Part shown: positions 46,647 to 55,759 of the stretch, piece after piece
Layout of the letters: each line of letters opens with the position of its first letter
Position numbering within the stretch: the first letter of the stretch is position 1
NCBI GenBank assembly: GCA_028278405.1
Contig: JANQEK010000021.1
Location: 22,140 to 86,139 of the forward strand
From: Nitrospinaceae bacterium
Lineage (GTDB): Bacteria > Nitrospinota > Nitrospinia > Nitrospinales > Nitrospinaceae
Length of the DNA stretch: 64,000 nt
Reading direction: 5' to 3'
The notes under the pieces: generated by a model
What the model was told of the DNA's origin: nothing
The model's database searches: none
The model's input: only the letters and a program-made list of their open reading frames with translations
Made by a program: the position numbers and the translations under genes

Positions 46647-48005
46647 ATGATTCAGCAGAACCACAAACGAGGGCTGTGGGCCACCCGGATGGGTTTTATT
46701 CTAGCCGCATCCGGGTCCGCTGTGGGACTGGGCAATGTCTGGAAGTTTCCCTACATCACCGGCCAAAACGGCGGAGGAGCTTTTGTTCTTGTTTACCTCA
46801 TCTGTATCGCATTGGTGGGACTCCCGATCATGCTGGCTGAGTTCACCATCGGACGCAAGACCAGTCTCAATCCTGTCGGCGCTTTTTACGAACTCCGACC
46901 CGGCACACCCTGGGTGGGTATTGGATTTATGGGAGTGCTCGCCGGTTTTTTGATCCTGTCCTTTTACGGTGTGGTGGGAGGATGGACGCTTGCTTACATG
47001 GTCAATGCTCTGACCCATTCACTGGACCAGTTCACCAATCCCGCTGAGGCAGGGAAATTTTTCGGCAGCTTCATTGGCAATACCGGTGAGGTTATCTTTT
47101 ACCATGCAGCGTTCATGGGGTTGACCATTGCCATTGTCATCAAAGGGGTGCATGGCGGCATCGAGAAAGCCTGTGAGATTCTGATGCCCACACTGGTGCT
47201 GATGCTGATAATCCTCATGATACGGGCTTTGACGCTCGACGGCGCCATGGAAGGGCTCAAGTTTTACCTGTACCCCGACTTCAGTAAACTGAGCGGTGAA
47301 GCCATTCTGCTGGCCATGGGACAAGCGTTTTTTTCGCTCAGTCTCGGCATGGGCGCCATGATCACTTATGGAAGCTACCTGCCCCCGCAGGAGAACCTGA
47401 CTTCCGCCACACTCTATGTTGTCTTGTTCGATACCCTGATCGCCCTGCTGATGGGACTGGTGATTTTTCCGGCAGTATTTGCCATGGGCCTGGAACCGAC
47501 CGGAGGCCCGGGGCTCGTGTTCAGCGTGCTTCCCGCAGTCTTCACCGGTATGCCTCTCGGATGGGCAGCGTCTATCTTGTTTTTTATACTGCTGGCTATA
47601 GCTGCGTTGACTTCGGCCATTTCGCTGCTGGAAGTGGTGGTGGCTTACTTTATAGACCAAAAAGGGTGGGAACGTAAAAAAGCCGTGCTCACCATGGGGC
47701 TGGTCATCTTTGCGATCGGCATACCTTCCGGACTCTCCTTCGGCCTGTTGGCTGGATTCAAACCACTGGGAATGAACTTTTTCGATCATATCGACAATAT
47801 CGCCACCAATTACCTTTTGCCTATAGGAGGCATGATGACAGCCGTTTTCGTCGGCTGGATCTGGGGAACCGAGGAGGCCCACAAAGAAATCGAGCGACAC
47901 GAAACCACGTTTCGCTGGGCAGCCTATTGGGAATTCGTCGTGCGGTACATCGCACCCGTGGCCGTGGCAATCGTCTTTATCACCAAAATTATTCCGTCCA
48001 GCTAG
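46647..48005 (+). CDS. Neurotransmitter:sodium symporter (NSS/SNF) family transporter
   Basis: 452 residues with 11-12 predicted membrane helices. Helix 1 carries the family signature GFILAASGSAVGLGNVWKFPYI with the unwound region for sodium and substrate, followed by GGGAFVLVYLICIALVGLPIMLAEFTIGR. Helix 6 (AFFSLSLGMGAMITYGSYL) also matches LeuT/MhsT. Bacterial members take up hydrophobic or aromatic amino acids with sodium, so uptake of an amino acid is probable, in keeping with the ABC amino-acid importer upstream. The absence of a twelfth helix is common in bacteria. Its own promoter lies directly before the ATG. Confidence 0.9.
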   Translation: MIQQNHKRGLWATRMGFILAASGSAVGLGNVWKFPYITGQNGGGAFVLVYLICIALVGLPIMLAEFTIGRKTSLNPVGAFYELRPGTPWVGIGFMGVLAGFLILSFYGVVGGWTLAYMVNALTHSLDQFTNPAEAGKFFGSFIGNTGEVIFYHAAFMGLTIAIVIKGVHGGIEKACEILMPTLVLMLIILMIRALTLDGAMEGLKFYLYPDFSKLSGEAILLAMGQAFFSLSLGMGAMITYGSYLPPQENLTSATLYVVLFDTLIALLMGLVIFPAVFAMGLEPTGGPGLVFSVLPAVFTGMPLGWAASILFFILLAIAALTSAISLLEVVVAYFIDQKGWERKKAVLTMGLVIFAIGIPSGLSFGLLAGFKPLGMNFFDHIDNIATNYLLPIGGMMTAVFVGWIWGTEEAHKEIERHETTFRWAAYWEFVVRYIAPVAVAIVFITKIIPSS

Positions 48006-48081
48006 GCTTTACCCAATTTCGGTTACTTCTTTTCTGAACTAAAAATCTACAAATAAAGGCTTCAAACACCCATTTTTAGTT

Positions 48082-48115
48082 TATAATAAATCTTACAATT
48101 ATATTTACTGTAAAT
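48082..48115 (+). promoter_or_regulatory. TATAAT box and TTACA-N11-TGTAA inverted repeat before the solo sensor gene
   Basis: TATAAT at 48082-48087, then after exactly five bases TTACA (48093-48097), eleven bases and TGTAA (48109-48113). The same parts with the same spacing occur before the histidine kinase gene (48777-48808). No good -35 box is seen, which may mean activator dependence. Confidence 0.5.
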
Positions 48116-48120
48116 TTAGA

Positions 48121-48591
48121 ATGGCTAAAATTTTTCCTGACGAATCTCAAAACTACGCCGAAAAACACTGGGAGGATATTGTCATCCTGCTGACTTTGCT
48201 CAGCACAGCGGCCATTCATTACTTCATTTACTCCAAAATCGCTTTCCTGGATTTTTTCTACCTGGTTATTGTACTGGCAGGTTATTACGTAGGTAAAAGA
48301 CTGGCTATTCTGGGAGCCTTTTTTGCCATTCTCATGGTCTGTGTTTTTATTTTGGTCAGCGAAACAGCCTACCTTTCAACAGGTAACCCTATGGACACCC
48401 ATCTGGATCTCACTGTATGGGGAGGATTTTTGATATTGGCCGCCTGGCTGGTTGGAACACTATCGGAAAAAAGAAAGGAAGAGCTGGAAGAAAGTAACCG
48501 GCGTCTTCAGGAGTTGGAAACCTCCTACCAGCGCGTGAATGAACGGAACCTCGTATTGAAAGAAGAATTAAAGCGCGCTTTAAAATCCTGA
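48121..48591 (+). CDS. Solo four-helix membrane sensor domain with coiled coil and no output domain
   Basis: 156 residues. Four hydrophobic helices at about 20-38, 45-58, 62-80 and 98-113, then a charged coiled coil (117-155). The membrane part aligns without gaps for long stretches with the N-termini of the next gene (kinase) and of the cyclase at 55760: FIYSKIAFLDFFYL, LAGYYVGKR, LGAFFAILMV and LTVWGGFLILAAWLVGTLSEK. In those proteins the coiled coil leads to an enzyme; here the chain simply stops. It could form mixed dimers with the kinase or cyclase and damp or tune them (inference). The family resembles DUF4118/MASE-type input domains in outline but I cannot place it in a named one. Confidence 0.72.
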   Translation: MAKIFPDESQNYAEKHWEDIVILLTLLSTAAIHYFIYSKIAFLDFFYLVIVLAGYYVGKRLAILGAFFAILMVCVFILVSETAYLSTGNPMDTHLDLTVWGGFLILAAWLVGTLSEKRKEELEESNRRLQELETSYQRVNERNLVLKEELKRALKS

Positions 48592-48776
48592 AACAGATAC
48601 CTCGCAACAACCTCCTCTCCACCAAAATTCGAAACTCAGGTTTCGTCACTCTGAATATTCTTAAAAACTGATTTTTCAATTTCTTGCAGCTGGAGCCCTC
48701 CCAAAATCGGGTGCTGCCCGAAGCAATATTTTTTATAAAATATCCGAAAAGTCATTTTTATTCAGAACTTATACCT

Positions 48777-48808
48777 TATAATAAAAATTACACTTAATTC
48801 AAATGTAA
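48777..48808 (+). promoter_or_regulatory. TATAAT box and TTACA-N11-TGTAA inverted repeat before the histidine kinase gene
   Basis: TATAAT at 48777-48782, five bases, TTACA (48788-48792), eleven bases, TGTAA (48804-48808), then the GTG start five bases later. The leader resembles that of the solo sensor gene along its whole length, so it was probably copied with the gene. The repeat overlaps the ribosome entry region. Confidence 0.5.
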
Positions 48809-48812
48809 AAAA

Positions 48813-50039
48813 GTGAACTCTCTCAAAAAATATCTCTTAAAACATGCCCAGGATTCGATTGTCCTCTCCATTCTGGTGGGGGCGGCTTTCGTCAACTATT
48901 TTGTCTATGACAAAATTGCCTTCCTCGACTTCTTTTACCTGCTGGTGGTGTTTGCGGGATACTACATCGGCAAGCGGTTCGCCGTTCTGGGTGCATTCTT
49001 CGCCATTCTCATGGTCTGGATTTTTATCCTGACCGACACAAAGGAATACTACACTGCCAACACCGCCTTGCAATCCAACCTCAGTCTTGCGGTATGGGGT
49101 GGATTTCTTATTCTCGCGGCCTGGTTGATCGGCACCTTGTCGGAAAAACTCCGTCTCCAGTTACAGCAAACCGAGCGGCTCCGCGAAGATTTGGATCACG
49201 AACGGGAACTGTTGAGCATCGCCAACCGGCAGTTGCGGGGCTACAACACCAGCCTGGAAGAACGGGTCGAGGAAAGAACCGAGGAATTAAAACGCAGCAA
49301 CCAGGAACTGATGGATTTTGCCGCCGTCGCTTCGCATGATTTGCAGGAACCGTTGCGTAAGATTGTGATGTTCGGCGATCGGCTGGAAGAACACGTGCCC
49401 AAAGAAGCCACCAAGGGTCGGGACTACCTGGACCGCATGCGCAGTGCAGCACGCCGGATGCAGAGTTTTATCGAAGCCTTGCTGAAAATGTCCAGCATCT
49501 CTTCCGGCGGCAAACCCTTCGAACGTGTGGATCTGCACCAACTAACGCTTGAAGTGGTGGAAGACCTGGAAGCGCGGATCAGCCTTACAAAAGCCAAAGT
49601 GAATATCGACAAAAACAAGCTGCCGACCCTGGAGGCAGATCCCACTCAAATGCGGCAACTGATTCAAAACCTGATCAGCAACGCCCTCAAATACCATCAA
49701 CCGGATGTCCCTCCGGTGGTGGAGATCAGCAGCCGCCCATTGCGCGACGGGTTCTGGGAAATCATGGTCAAGGACAATGGCATCGGCATCGAAGCTCAAC
49801 GCATCAATCTGGTGTTTCATCCGTTTGAACGCGCCCATGCCGAAAACCGGTTTGAGGGCACGGGCATGGGACTCGCCATCTGCAAACGCATTGTGGACCG
49901 CCACGGCGGATCCATTCATGTGGTCAGCCAGCCCAACCAGGGCACCTCGTTCATCATTCTGCTTCCGGAAAAGAATAAAGAAAGAAGAGTCAACCCCACA
50001 GCACCGCCGGAATTCACGACCGTTTCATCCGGACAATAA
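48813..50039 (+). CDS. Membrane sensor histidine kinase
   Basis: 408 residues, GTG start. The shared four-helix input domain occupies 15-110, followed by a coiled coil (112-165). HisKA begins at DFAAVASHDLQEPLRKI with the phosphorylated His175, and HATPase_c follows (NLISNALKYH, MVKDNGIGIE, FERAHAENRFEGTGMGLAICKRIV). The HDLQEPLRK version is the subtype found in phytochrome-like and light- or redox-linked kinases. There is no receiver domain and no response regulator gene nearby, so it is an orphan. The input domain has only short loops, suggesting that it senses something in or at the membrane. It converges with purM, 23 bases apart. Confidence 0.9.
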   Translation: MNSLKKYLLKHAQDSIVLSILVGAAFVNYFVYDKIAFLDFFYLLVVFAGYYIGKRFAVLGAFFAILMVWIFILTDTKEYYTANTALQSNLSLAVWGGFLILAAWLIGTLSEKLRLQLQQTERLREDLDHERELLSIANRQLRGYNTSLEERVEERTEELKRSNQELMDFAAVASHDLQEPLRKIVMFGDRLEEHVPKEATKGRDYLDRMRSAARRMQSFIEALLKMSSISSGGKPFERVDLHQLTLEVVEDLEARISLTKAKVNIDKNKLPTLEADPTQMRQLIQNLISNALKYHQPDVPPVVEISSRPLRDGFWEIMVKDNGIGIEAQRINLVFHPFERAHAENRFEGTGMGLAICKRIVDRHGGSIHVVSQPNQGTSFIILLPEKNKERRVNPTAPPEFTTVSSGQ

Positions 50040-50062
50040 GCAGATTCCAGACAGCGAAATAA

Positions 50063-51157
50063 TTATGAAATAAAGCTCGAGCCGGAGCTTTTGAGGTTTT
50101 TGGAGGGAATGAACACTTCCTTGCCCGTCCAGGGTTCCACCTGGCCGATGCCGTGACAGGAGATGCCGTACTCTTTGCAGATGGAGTGAACCTGATCGGC
50201 ATCGTTGGCGTGGTCGACGATCACACAGAAACCGGTCCCCATGTTGAACACTTCGTACATCTCCGCATCGCTGATCCCGCCTTCTTCCTGAATCAATTCG
50301 TAGACCGGCGGCATGTCGGGCAGAGGATCGATCACGAAACGGATGTTGTCGGTTTGCACACGGGTAAGGTTGGTGAGGCCGCCGCCGGTGATATGAACCA
50401 TCGCGCGGATATCAATCCCCGCTTCCAGCATTTTCATCACCGGTTGCACATAAATGCGGGTCGGCTCCAGCAGTTCCGCGCCGAGCGTGCGGCCCAGTGA
50501 TTCATCGTACTGGTTGACCTTTTCCTTCTGTTCCTCCAACGTTTCGCCCAACAACACTTTGCGCGCCAGGGTCAGGCCGTTGGAATGCACGCCGCTGGCC
50601 GCAAGGCCGAGGATCAGGTTGCCGGGCTGGATGTTCTGGCCGGTGTTGATCTGGTCGAGTTTCACATGACCGATGGCGGCGCCGATAAGATCGATACCGG
50701 AGATAATTTCCTTCACCTGTGAAATCTCTCCACCGGAAATACTGATCTCCGCTTGTTTCGCTCCCTCGGCGAGTCCGCGTCCCAGTTCTTCGAACACTTT
50801 CGGGTCGGTATGCGAGCAGCCGATATAATCCACCATACTGACCGGCCGCGCGCCGATACAGATGAGATCATTCACGTTCATCGCGATACAGTCGATCCCG
50901 ATGGTGTCGTACTGGTTCATCAACTCGGCGACGATCACTTTGGTGCCGACGCCATCAGTACAAAACGCGATGCCTTCACCGTTGCCAAGATCGATAACAT
51001 TGGCGAAGTAACCGATATCCGCTTTCAACGGATAGCGTTCGCTGAACCGGCGGGTCGGCAGAACATGCTTGAGTATGCCTTCCAGCGCGGACTCTGCACC
51101 GCTCTGGCTCACGCCGCTGGTTTCGTATTGCGATGTTTTTCCGGTTGGGCTGGACAT
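50063..51157 (-). CDS. purM: Phosphoribosylformylglycinamidine cyclo-ligase
   Basis: 364 residues. It makes aminoimidazole ribonucleotide in purine synthesis. Motifs of the PurM/AIRS family are clear: DIGYFANVIDLG, FCTDGVGTKVIVAELMNQYDTIGIDCIAMNVNDLICIGARPVSMVDYIG, GGEISQ, ASGVHSNGLTLAR, HITGGGLTNLTR and NMGTGF. Length is normal. It follows the glutamate dehydrogenase gene by 104 bases, with a possible extended -10 (TGCTATAGT on the minus strand, 51195-51203) suggesting its own promoter. Confidence 0.95.
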   Translation of the reverse strand: MSSPTGKTSQYETSGVSQSGAESALEGILKHVLPTRRFSERYPLKADIGYFANVIDLGNGEGIAFCTDGVGTKVIVAELMNQYDTIGIDCIAMNVNDLICIGARPVSMVDYIGCSHTDPKVFEELGRGLAEGAKQAEISISGGEISQVKEIISGIDLIGAAIGHVKLDQINTGQNIQPGNLILGLAASGVHSNGLTLARKVLLGETLEEQKEKVNQYDESLGRTLGAELLEPTRIYVQPVMKMLEAGIDIRAMVHITGGGLTNLTRVQTDNIRFVIDPLPDMPPVYELIQEEGGISDAEMYEVFNMGTGFCVIVDHANDADQVHSICKEYGISCHGIGQVEPWTGKEVFIPSKNLKSSGSSFIS

Positions 51158-51261
51158 GATCGACTCTGAGGATGGAATAAGGATTTCTAGCCGTACTATA
51201 GCATTATTGCAGGCGGCCTTGGAGTTTTTTGGAAATCAGTCGAGGAATTACATTGCAGGGC

Positions 51262-52686
51262 CTAAGGGTACACGCCGCGGTCCTGGTAGCTGAGGGACAC
51301 TTTTTCAATGGCGATGGCCATGGCGGCAATGCGGTAGGACTCGATTTTGTCGTGGGACCAGTAACGGTCGCGGATCTGTTGAAACGCCTCTCTCATGGAG
51401 TCGTCCAGCCCGGAGCGGACCAGATCCAACTCGTTCGGGCCGTTACACAGTTTTTCAACCAGATCAACCGGCATTTTATGTCCGTTGTTTTCGAGAGCCT
51501 TGAGCAGGAGATCGTTCTGGTTTACCTCATGTCGACGGGTGAGGCGGCCAAAGCGAATGTGCGACAAATTCTTGATCCATTCGAAATACGAAACGATCAC
51601 CCCGCCGGCATTGAGGAATATGTCGGGAATCATCACCACACCTTTTTGCCTCAGAATGACATCGGCCCCAAACGTCACCGGACCGTTGGCCGCCTCGGCG
51701 ATCAGTTTGGCTTTGATGCGTGGGGCATTTTCCATATGGATCGCCCCTTCCAGAGCGGCAGGTACCAACAGATCACATTCTTCTTCCAAAATCGCGCTAC
51801 CGTCTTCAAAATATTCGGCATCTGGAAAACCTTTGACTCCACCATGCTCTTTAATATAGGTGTTGATTTTTTCCACGCTGAGGCCGTTGCGGTCCATCAA
51901 CGCCCCATCGTGTTCGATGATGCCGATGATTTTGGCTCCGTCTTCAGATTCGAGAATTTTAGCGGTGTGGTAACCAACATTGCCCAACCCCTGAACGATA
52001 GCACTTTTGCCTTCCAACGTACCTTCGATGCCCGCTTTCTCTCTATCTTCTGCATGGCGGAAGAATTCGCGGACGCCGTACACGACGCCGCGTCCGGTCG
52101 CTTCAGTGCGTCCTGATATGCCGCTCAAGCTGAGCGGTTTGCCGGTGACACAGCCGAGGCCGTTGATGTCATCCGTACGGTGCTGCATATAGGTGTCGGC
52201 AATCCAGGCCATTTCCCGGGGTCCCGTTCCCATATCCGGTGCAGGCACGTTGATGGCGGGATTGATATAATCCTTTTTGATCAGCTCAAAGGCAAAACGC
52301 CGCGTAATGCGCTCCATGATGTCGTCGTCATACTTTTTGGGATCGACCACCAATCCGCCCTTGGAACCGCCGAACGGGACATCGACCAGGGCGCACTTGT
52401 AAGTCATCAGCGCAGCCAGCGCTTCTACTTCGTCCTGAGTCACCAGGGGAGAATAACGAATGCCGCCTTTTGTAGGGAGTTTGTGTTCACTATGAACGGC
52501 GCGCCAACCGATGAAACTCTCGATCTTGCCGTTTATTTTTACGGGGAATCGGACCTGATAGACATTGTAGGCCCCTTTGAGGACGTAGGCCAGACCTTCA
52601 CTGAGCTCAAGAGTGGCGGATGCAATATCAAAAACCAGATTGACGTTTTCACGGAAACTTTTTTCCTGATAAACGGTCGTTGCCAT
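51262..52686 (-). CDS. gdhA: Glutamate (Glu/Leu/Phe/Val family) dehydrogenase
   Basis: 474 residues, GGAG seven bases before the ATG. The N-terminal substrate domain has HSEHKLPTKGGIRYSPLVTQDEVEALAALMTYKCALVDVPFGGSKGG with the substrate-binding lysines, and NVPAPDMGTGPREMAWIAD has the catalytic Asp. The Rossmann domain follows (SAIVQGLGNVGYHTAKIL). The length and the PFGGSKGG form fit hexameric glutamate dehydrogenase of the shorter type. Together with glnA/glnB/glnE elsewhere in the window it completes both routes of ammonium assimilation or glutamate breakdown. The direction of use and coenzyme are not evident. Confidence 0.9.
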   Translation of the reverse strand: MATTVYQEKSFRENVNLVFDIASATLELSEGLAYVLKGAYNVYQVRFPVKINGKIESFIGWRAVHSEHKLPTKGGIRYSPLVTQDEVEALAALMTYKCALVDVPFGGSKGGLVVDPKKYDDDIMERITRRFAFELIKKDYINPAINVPAPDMGTGPREMAWIADTYMQHRTDDINGLGCVTGKPLSLSGISGRTEATGRGVVYGVREFFRHAEDREKAGIEGTLEGKSAIVQGLGNVGYHTAKILESEDGAKIIGIIEHDGALMDRNGLSVEKINTYIKEHGGVKGFPDAEYFEDGSAILEEECDLLVPAALEGAIHMENAPRIKAKLIAEAANGPVTFGADVILRQKGVVMIPDIFLNAGGVIVSYFEWIKNLSHIRFGRLTRRHEVNQNDLLLKALENNGHKMPVDLVEKLCNGPNELDLVRSGLDDSMREAFQQIRDRYWSHDKIESYRIAAMAIAIEKVSLSYQDRGVYP

Positions 52687-52822
52687 GCATCACTCCAAAA
52701 ACTTCCAACAGCCGGTTAACCCCATCCCATACCTCTATGCTAAACCCAATTTCATGGTAGGGGGTAGTAATAATTTCCAAATTAACTCTAATAATCCAAA
52801 GATCGACCCAGAGATCATTTGC

Positions 52823-53578
52823 TCATCCATATTTCGGGAAGCGGTTCCAGTATCTAAAGATGTGACTCATGGTTCTCCTGACATAATATTCTAGAACGGT
52901 TGGAGACAAGCGGAATTGGTTCATATCCTTTTTCGGAAGCAGGGCGGAGACTGCATGACTCAGGGCCGGATTGAAGGTACGATACTTTTCCCCCGAAGCG
53001 TTGACCTCCCAGGGAAGCAACCAAAATCCCGGGAATGAGGCTTTCAGCTCAATCAAGTCGCCATTATCCATCACCACCTGAACATCCAGCAATGAAGAAT
53101 CATACTTTTGACTCCCAAGGGCTTCCTTGAAATGATTCAACAGGGAGGAGATAAATTCCGGGTTCTCTATGGCTGCGGAATACCATTCTATCTGCTCTGC
53201 GGTGAGACACTTGGATTTACATTGATCCTGCTGGTATTTGGCCAATGCTTCATCCCTGGTTTTTTTCAGCCAATCGGCATCTACTCCAAACCATTGCAGA
53301 TCCCATTCCTCAACCGGTGGCTCTTTTAAAGCACTTTCCAGTTGGCGAATGTTTTCTTCCGGAAACGGTTCCAGGTCTCTGTAGTAGCCCCCGATCCTTA
53401 ATTCAATAGAATAGCTTTCGTCAAATGGATCGCTTTCAATGGCCCAAGTCTCATTATAATAAGATCGAATTTTCACACTTTCAATTTCGGCAGCCAAGGC
53501 TGGCTTCCCAAGGAACGAGGCGTGGAAAACAACCATCCAGAAAAACAGAGGAGGAGCTAAAAGGCGCACTTTTCTCAT
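52823..53578 (-). CDS. Exported hypothetical protein
   Basis: 251 residues. Signal peptide about 1-29 (basic MRKVR, hydrophobic APPLFFWMVVFHASFL, cleavage near ALA-AE). The mature part begins with strands (IESVKIRSYYNETWAIES), has a helical middle with a close Cys pair (QDQCKSKCLTAEQIEWY), and ends with LSPTVLEYYVRRTMSHIFRYW. The Cys pair could form a disulfide in the periplasm. No family recognised. It stands alone between gdhA (same strand, downstream) and yjbQ (divergent). Confidence 0.65.
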   Translation of the reverse strand: MRKVRLLAPPLFFWMVVFHASFLGKPALAAEIESVKIRSYYNETWAIESDPFDESYSIELRIGGYYRDLEPFPEENIRQLESALKEPPVEEWDLQWFGVDADWLKKTRDEALAKYQQDQCKSKCLTAEQIEWYSAAIENPEFISSLLNHFKEALGSQKYDSSLLDVQVVMDNGDLIELKASFPGFWLLPWEVNASGEKYRTFNPALSHAVSALLPKKDMNQFRLSPTVLEYYVRRTMSHIFRYWNRFPKYG

Positions 53579-53699
53579 TTGGAAACCTACTATTTTGTCC
53601 CTTATAGTCCCAGAATACCACTTGGTGTTCCAATTTTGTATTGTACAATCTTAAGAGAATGAAACCGGCTGTAGTCTTTTAAGCCACTGAAAATAAATT

Positions 53700-54119
53700 A
53701 TGAAACAGGCGACGCACGAGATATCGGTAAAAACCCGGGGGCGGGGGCTGATCAATATCAACCACGAAATCGTGTCCTGGGCGCAGGGGCAGGGGATGAC
53801 CACGGGACTGCTCACTGTGTTTGTCCGCCACACCTCGGCTTCGCTGGTAATTCAGGAGAATGCCGACCCGGATGTACTGACCGATTTGAATGCGTTCTTG
53901 GACCGTATGGTGCCGGACGGCGACCCGCAATACCAGCACTCGAGCGAAGGGGACGACGACATGCCGGCACATATCCGTTCCGCCCTCACCCAGACACAGA
54001 TATCCGTACCGCTGGTCAACGGGCGGCTCACGCTCGGCACCTGGCAGGACCTATACCTGTTTGAGCATCGGACATCTCCCCACCGCCGGCAGGTTGTGCT
54101 TCACCTGTCTGGAGAATAG
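53700..54119 (+). CDS. yjbQ: YjbQ/UPF0047 family protein
   Basis: 139 residues, the normal length. The conserved blocks are all present: GLLTVFVRHTSASLVIQENADPDVLTDLNAFLDRMVPD, DDDMPAHIRSALTQTQISVPLVNGRLTLGTWQDLYLFEHR. E. coli YjbQ is reported to have thiamine-phosphate synthase side activity, but the true role of the family is unsettled. It stands alone, 82 bases before the TPR genes. Confidence 0.93.
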   Translation: MKQATHEISVKTRGRGLININHEIVSWAQGQGMTTGLLTVFVRHTSASLVIQENADPDVLTDLNAFLDRMVPDGDPQYQHSSEGDDDMPAHIRSALTQTQISVPLVNGRLTLGTWQDLYLFEHRTSPHRRQVVLHLSGE

Positions 54120-54201
54120 GATCACCCGTCACACCGGCTTTACTTTCCCAAATTCCACTTCTAGAATAAATAGATAGACATTTTCCTGCTTTGGAGGCGG
54201 C

Positions 54202-55119
54202 ATGGCGCGCCCGGATATCGACAAATACAAGGATATTTACCAACCCGACGACATCCCTTCGTCCAAACCCCCGCCGGAACCGATTCAAGGCAAATTCATT
54301 AAAGCAGGTGCTCTAGCAGTTCTCGCTCTCCTGCTCGTTGGTATTCCCAGCTATTACTATGTCAGTCAACGCGGATTTCACTGGTTTGCGGAAGATGAGG
54401 ATGCGATTCAGGTAGAGAGCGGGAAGGAACTTGTCGCTGTTCACCAACTGGTGAAGGAAGGCAAACTGGTGCGCGCGCTGGACGTGATCCAGACACTGCA
54501 CAAATTGCACCCTGAAAACGCGGAGTATATATCCACCAGCGCCTGGGTCTATTTCAAAATGGAGAATTACCGGCGTGCTCTGAAATTTTCCGAGGATGCG
54601 GTACGAAAGAACTCCAGCAGTGCCAGGGACTATGCCATTCTGGGGGCCTGTCGCCTTTTTTTTAAACAGTATCAATCTGCTTTTGAAGCCTCATTAAAAG
54701 CCATCCAACTCGACCCGGATTTCTCACTGGCGTACCTCACCGTGGGAGAAGTTTACCTCAAAACCGACAATCCCGAGCGAGCTTTACCTCCCCTTAAACA
54801 GGCGGGACGGCTGGATCCCAACAATTCCCGGATCTGGACCCGGCTGAGTTCGGCATTCATCAAACTCGAACAATGGGACAAAGCGCAGCTCTCTGCTGAA
54901 AGGGCGCAGGAGCTCAAACCGGACGCCCCCGGTGTGCATTTCAACCTGGCCATGATATATTACAAAAAAGAACAGGGACCCAAGGCTGTGGAACACATGC
55001 AGCGGGCGCAGGACTTATATCAACAGGCGGGTCAACTCGAGTGGGCGGGAAAATCCCGGCAAAATAAAGAATTGATCATCCGGAAATTCAAACTGCGGCC
55101 TGAAGACATCATTCCCTGA
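54202..55119 (+). CDS. Membrane-anchored TPR protein
   Basis: 305 residues behind TTTGGAGG. The cytoplasmic N-terminus of about 33 residues is Pro-rich (DDIPSSKPPPEPI), one membrane helix follows at about 35-55 (GALAVLALLLVGIPSYYYV), and then six or so TPR units run to the end (AVHQLVKEGKLVRALDVIQTLHKLHPENAEY; LAYLTVGEVYLKTDNPERALPPLKQAGRLDPNN; VHFNLAMIYYKKEQGPKAVEHM). The TPR part should be periplasmic. It probably organises an envelope complex. The next gene, 46 bases on, is another small TPR protein. Confidence 0.78.
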   Translation: MARPDIDKYKDIYQPDDIPSSKPPPEPIQGKFIKAGALAVLALLLVGIPSYYYVSQRGFHWFAEDEDAIQVESGKELVAVHQLVKEGKLVRALDVIQTLHKLHPENAEYISTSAWVYFKMENYRRALKFSEDAVRKNSSSARDYAILGACRLFFKQYQSAFEASLKAIQLDPDFSLAYLTVGEVYLKTDNPERALPPLKQAGRLDPNNSRIWTRLSSAFIKLEQWDKAQLSAERAQELKPDAPGVHFNLAMIYYKKEQGPKAVEHMQRAQDLYQQAGQLEWAGKSRQNKELIIRKFKLRPEDIIP

Positions 55120-55165
55120 AATTCATTCCCCTTGCACCCTGACATCCAGTCGAGCACACACCGTT

Positions 55166-55510
55166 ATGGGCGACAGAGACTACGAACTCAGATTGACATC
55201 CAAGCCTCCTCCGACCGATCCTGCGGAAATTCATTTTAAAAACGCTTGGCAACATCGGAAGTATAAGCGGTATTCGGAGGCCGTTGACGAGTTTCTTAAA
55301 TCCCTGGAGCATAATCCTGAAAAGGGCGCCACTCACTTTAACCTGGGCCTGGTGTACGATCAGTTGAATGAAGGACGCCTCGCTCTGGCACATGTGAAAA
55401 AAGCCCAGGCACTGTTTGACAAGGAGGCCTCCGATTCCAATTCAGCCGCCGCCCAAAGCCTGCTCAAAAAGCTGGTCAAAAAGTACCCGGAATTCACCGT
55501 AGATTCTTAA
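55166..55510 (+). CDS. Small TPR protein
   Basis: 114 residues, no signal peptide. About two TPR units: HFKNAWQHRKYKRYSEAVDEFLKSLEHNPEKGATHFNLGLVYDQLNEGRLALAHVKKAQALF, then a terminal helix. The N-terminus has a Pro stretch (SKPPPTDPAE) like the start of the preceding gene. The two are probably cotranscribed and may interact across or beside the membrane. Function unknown. Confidence 0.72.
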   Translation: MGDRDYELRLTSKPPPTDPAEIHFKNAWQHRKYKRYSEAVDEFLKSLEHNPEKGATHFNLGLVYDQLNEGRLALAHVKKAQALFDKEASDSNSAAAQSLLKKLVKKYPEFTVDS

Positions 55511-55642
55511 AAAAGCAGTATCCAGCCAAGGTTCGCACTCCTCCGGCAAAACTGCCAAATAACGTCTTCCCTTCTGAAAACCCTTTAGTTACATAGATTT
55601 AATTAGATGTTCCGAAAAATTTATTTACTCATTTTTATTAAA

Positions 55643-55687
55643 AATACATTATTTGTTAATGTATTTTAACCCCGTTAGGGGTATAAT
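55643..55687 (+). promoter_or_regulatory. Inverted repeat ATACA-N11-TGTAT and TATAAT box before the cyclase/HD-GYP gene
   Basis: AATACATT (55643-55650), seven bases, AATGTATT (55658-55665) is a perfect inverted repeat whose core is TACA-N11-TGTA, the same core found in front of the two other sensor-domain genes. TATAAT lies at 55682-55687, 17 bases after the repeat, so here the repeat covers the -35 region rather than the leader. The 55511-55759 gap otherwise shows only a GGGGGAGG ribosome site. Confidence 0.5.
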
Positions 55688-55759
55688 TGGGAACCAATCT
55701 GGAGAAATGAAATTAACAGTAGTTTCCTGAAGCATCCTTGCCGGGGGAGGTAGGAATTA

